Below, in pieces: positions 63,199-64,000 of a stretch of 64,000 nucleotides of DNA. Every line of letters begins with the position of its first letter. The stretch's first letter is position 1. Made by a program: the position numbers and the translations under genes. The notes beneath the pieces were generated by a model. The model saw only the letters and a list, made by a program, of their open reading frames with translations. It searched no databases and had not been told where the DNA came from. The stretch is from Rhodococcus sp. IEGM 1409 (GTDB lineage Bacteria > Actinomycetota > Actinomycetes > Mycobacteriales > Mycobacteriaceae): contig NZ_JASHKN010000014.1 of NCBI RefSeq assembly GCF_030056735.1, positions 62,001 to 126,000 of the forward strand, read 5' to 3'.

Positions 63199-64000
63199 CG
63201 GCGGGAATCTGCTCGTCGGTCGCCGCGGTAGCGCCCGCGCCGTCCATCTGGATGGCGTCGGGGCCCGGAGGCGTCGGATCGAACGGCGACGTCGACGGAG
63301 TGAACAGCGGATTGGTGCAGCTCGCGCCGACCTCGGGGTAGACGTTCGGGTTCTGGTTCAGCGCGGTGATGAACTGATCGATGCGATCGTCGTCGGCCTT
63401 GTCGATCTCGACGCGATGGCCCCACGACTGCAGAGAAATGGGGCTGCTCTGACCGGGGAACGGCGACATCAGCATGTAGGACTTGCCGTTGACGCGTCCG
63501 GCAAGGCTGTCGATCTGGTCCTGATCGACGAGATCAGGGTTGTACGTGATCCAGATGGCACCGTGCTCGAGCGAGTGGACGGCATTCTCGGTGCGGATCG
63601 GGTCGGCGTACACGGTTCCGGTGCAGTTCGCCCAGGTGGCGTCGTGCGGGCCACCGAACGGCGGGGTCTGGTCGTACGCGACGCGCTGAGCGGAATCGAC
63701 GTGCTGGCCCGCCGGGTATTCGATCTTGAGGACGCCGTCGATCTTGTCTGACGGATCCTTGTTCTCCGAGCTGTACTTGTACGGCTCGAGGGCTTGCCGC
63801 TCCTCGACCTTGGGCCACAGATTGATGCCGAGCACGGCGATGAGTGCGAGCACAGCCACACCGGCGCCGATCGACAGCCAGGGGATCTGGCGGGGAGCGG
63901 GGACGCCACCCTTGCCCTTCTTGGCCGGCCGACTGCTCTGGTTGGCGGCCTTGATGGCCTTGGCTGATTTGGCCCCGGAGTTCTTCTTGGGACCGCGACT
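63191..64000 (-). CDS. DUF3105-family membrane protein (5' end beyond window)
   Basis: The frame is open to the window edge, giving at least 269 residues. A Lys/Ala/Gly-rich cytosolic N-terminus (SRGPKKNSGAKSAKAIKAAN) is followed by a helix (SIGAGVAVLALIAVLGINLW) and a DUF3105 domain with YPAGQHVDSAQRVAYDQTPP, FGGPHDATWANCTGTVY and VHSLEHGAIWITY. The His residues and two Cys may bind metal. The domain lies outside the membrane. It precedes and overlaps the DUF305 gene, so the two probably act together. The start codon must lie just beyond position 64000. Confidence 0.82.
   Translation of the reverse strand, partial: SRGPKKNSGAKSAKAIKAANQSSRPAKKGKGGVPAPRQIPWLSIGAGVAVLALIAVLGINLWPKVEERQALEPYKYSSENKDPSDKIDGVLKIEYPAGQHVDSAQRVAYDQTPPFGGPHDATWANCTGTVYADPIRTENAVHSLEHGAIWITYNPDLVDQDQIDSLAGRVNGKSYMLMSPFPGQSSPISLQSWGHRVEIDKADDDRIDQFITALNQNPNVYPEVGASCTNPLFTPSTSPFDPTPPGPDAIQMDGAGATAATDEQIPAGG

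Overview
The window is about 62% GC by eye and carries dense, overlapping operons. It looks like chromosome of a mycolic-acid actinobacterium, most probably Rhodococcus (R. erythropolis/qingshengii type). The reasons are frequent GTG/TTG starts and 4-bp ATGA/GTGA overlaps, branched-chain and valine catabolic operons, a DasR-like GlcNAc/PTS locus, a sulfotransferase/SDR/DUF1214 operon resembling Mycobacterium tuberculosis Rv3529c-Rv3531c, and boxes matching the KstR consensus. Two tRNA genes, Cys(GCA) and Arg(CCG), are present. There is no rRNA, CRISPR array, transposase or integrase.

Layout. 1-5.5 kb: terminators, a 32-aa peptide gene, a PAP2-like membrane protein, an MFS exporter and the branched-chain 2-oxoacid dehydrogenase operon (E1alpha-E1beta-E2). 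5.7-17.2 kb: an APH-fold kinase, a thioesterase, a BenE-type transporter, Lrp and LysE divergently, a two-domain sulfurtransferase, a shikimate-dehydrogenase-like enzyme, a membrane molybdopterin oxidoreductase, a TetR/amidohydrolase pair, a secreted HNH-type lipoprotein and a quinone oxidoreductase-like protein. 17.3-20.9 kb: a SNF2 helicase translationally coupled to a SWIM zinc-finger protein. 21-28.9 kb: a complete GlcNAc import and catabolism locus (GntR, EIIA, EIIB, EIIC, HPr, EI, NagA, NagB, CutC). 29-34.5 kb: a valine catabolic operon (mmsA, acyl-CoA dehydrogenase, hydroxyisobutyryl-CoA hydrolase, mmsB, enoyl-CoA hydratase) ending in tandem repeats and a very long hairpin.

34.5-43.3 kb: MarR, an mraY lying outside any division/cell-wall cluster, a Bcr/CflA exporter, tRNA-Cys, a solitary HTH-fused cytosine-C5 methyltransferase, two tiny peptide genes (27 and 38 aa) with good ribosome sites and terminators, TetR, a D-aminoacylase-type hydrolase and an epoxide-hydrolase-like protein. 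43.3-51.9 kb is the most interesting region. A sulfotransferase-SDR-DUF1214 operon and an IclR regulator are followed by cysD, cysNC, a cysQ-NTF2 fusion and a limonene-epoxide-hydrolase-like gene. The DUF1214 and cysD promoters are near copies of each other: a TTGACC -35, then a KstR-type box overlapping the -10, then a GGTACA-N4-TGTACC palindrome downstream. This suggests one regulon that makes PAPS, uses it for sulfonation and recycles PAP, possibly in steroid metabolism.

51.9-64 kb: an AlaDH/PNT-family protein, a MarR/MFS efflux pair, an FAD aromatic hydroxylase with an MHS-type aromatic-acid transporter and LysR, tRNA-Arg, a phosphoketolase, a pentanucleotide repeat array, a DUF305 protein and a DUF3105 protein cut by the window edge. 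All calls come from reading the sequence and from remembered family features; no database search was run.
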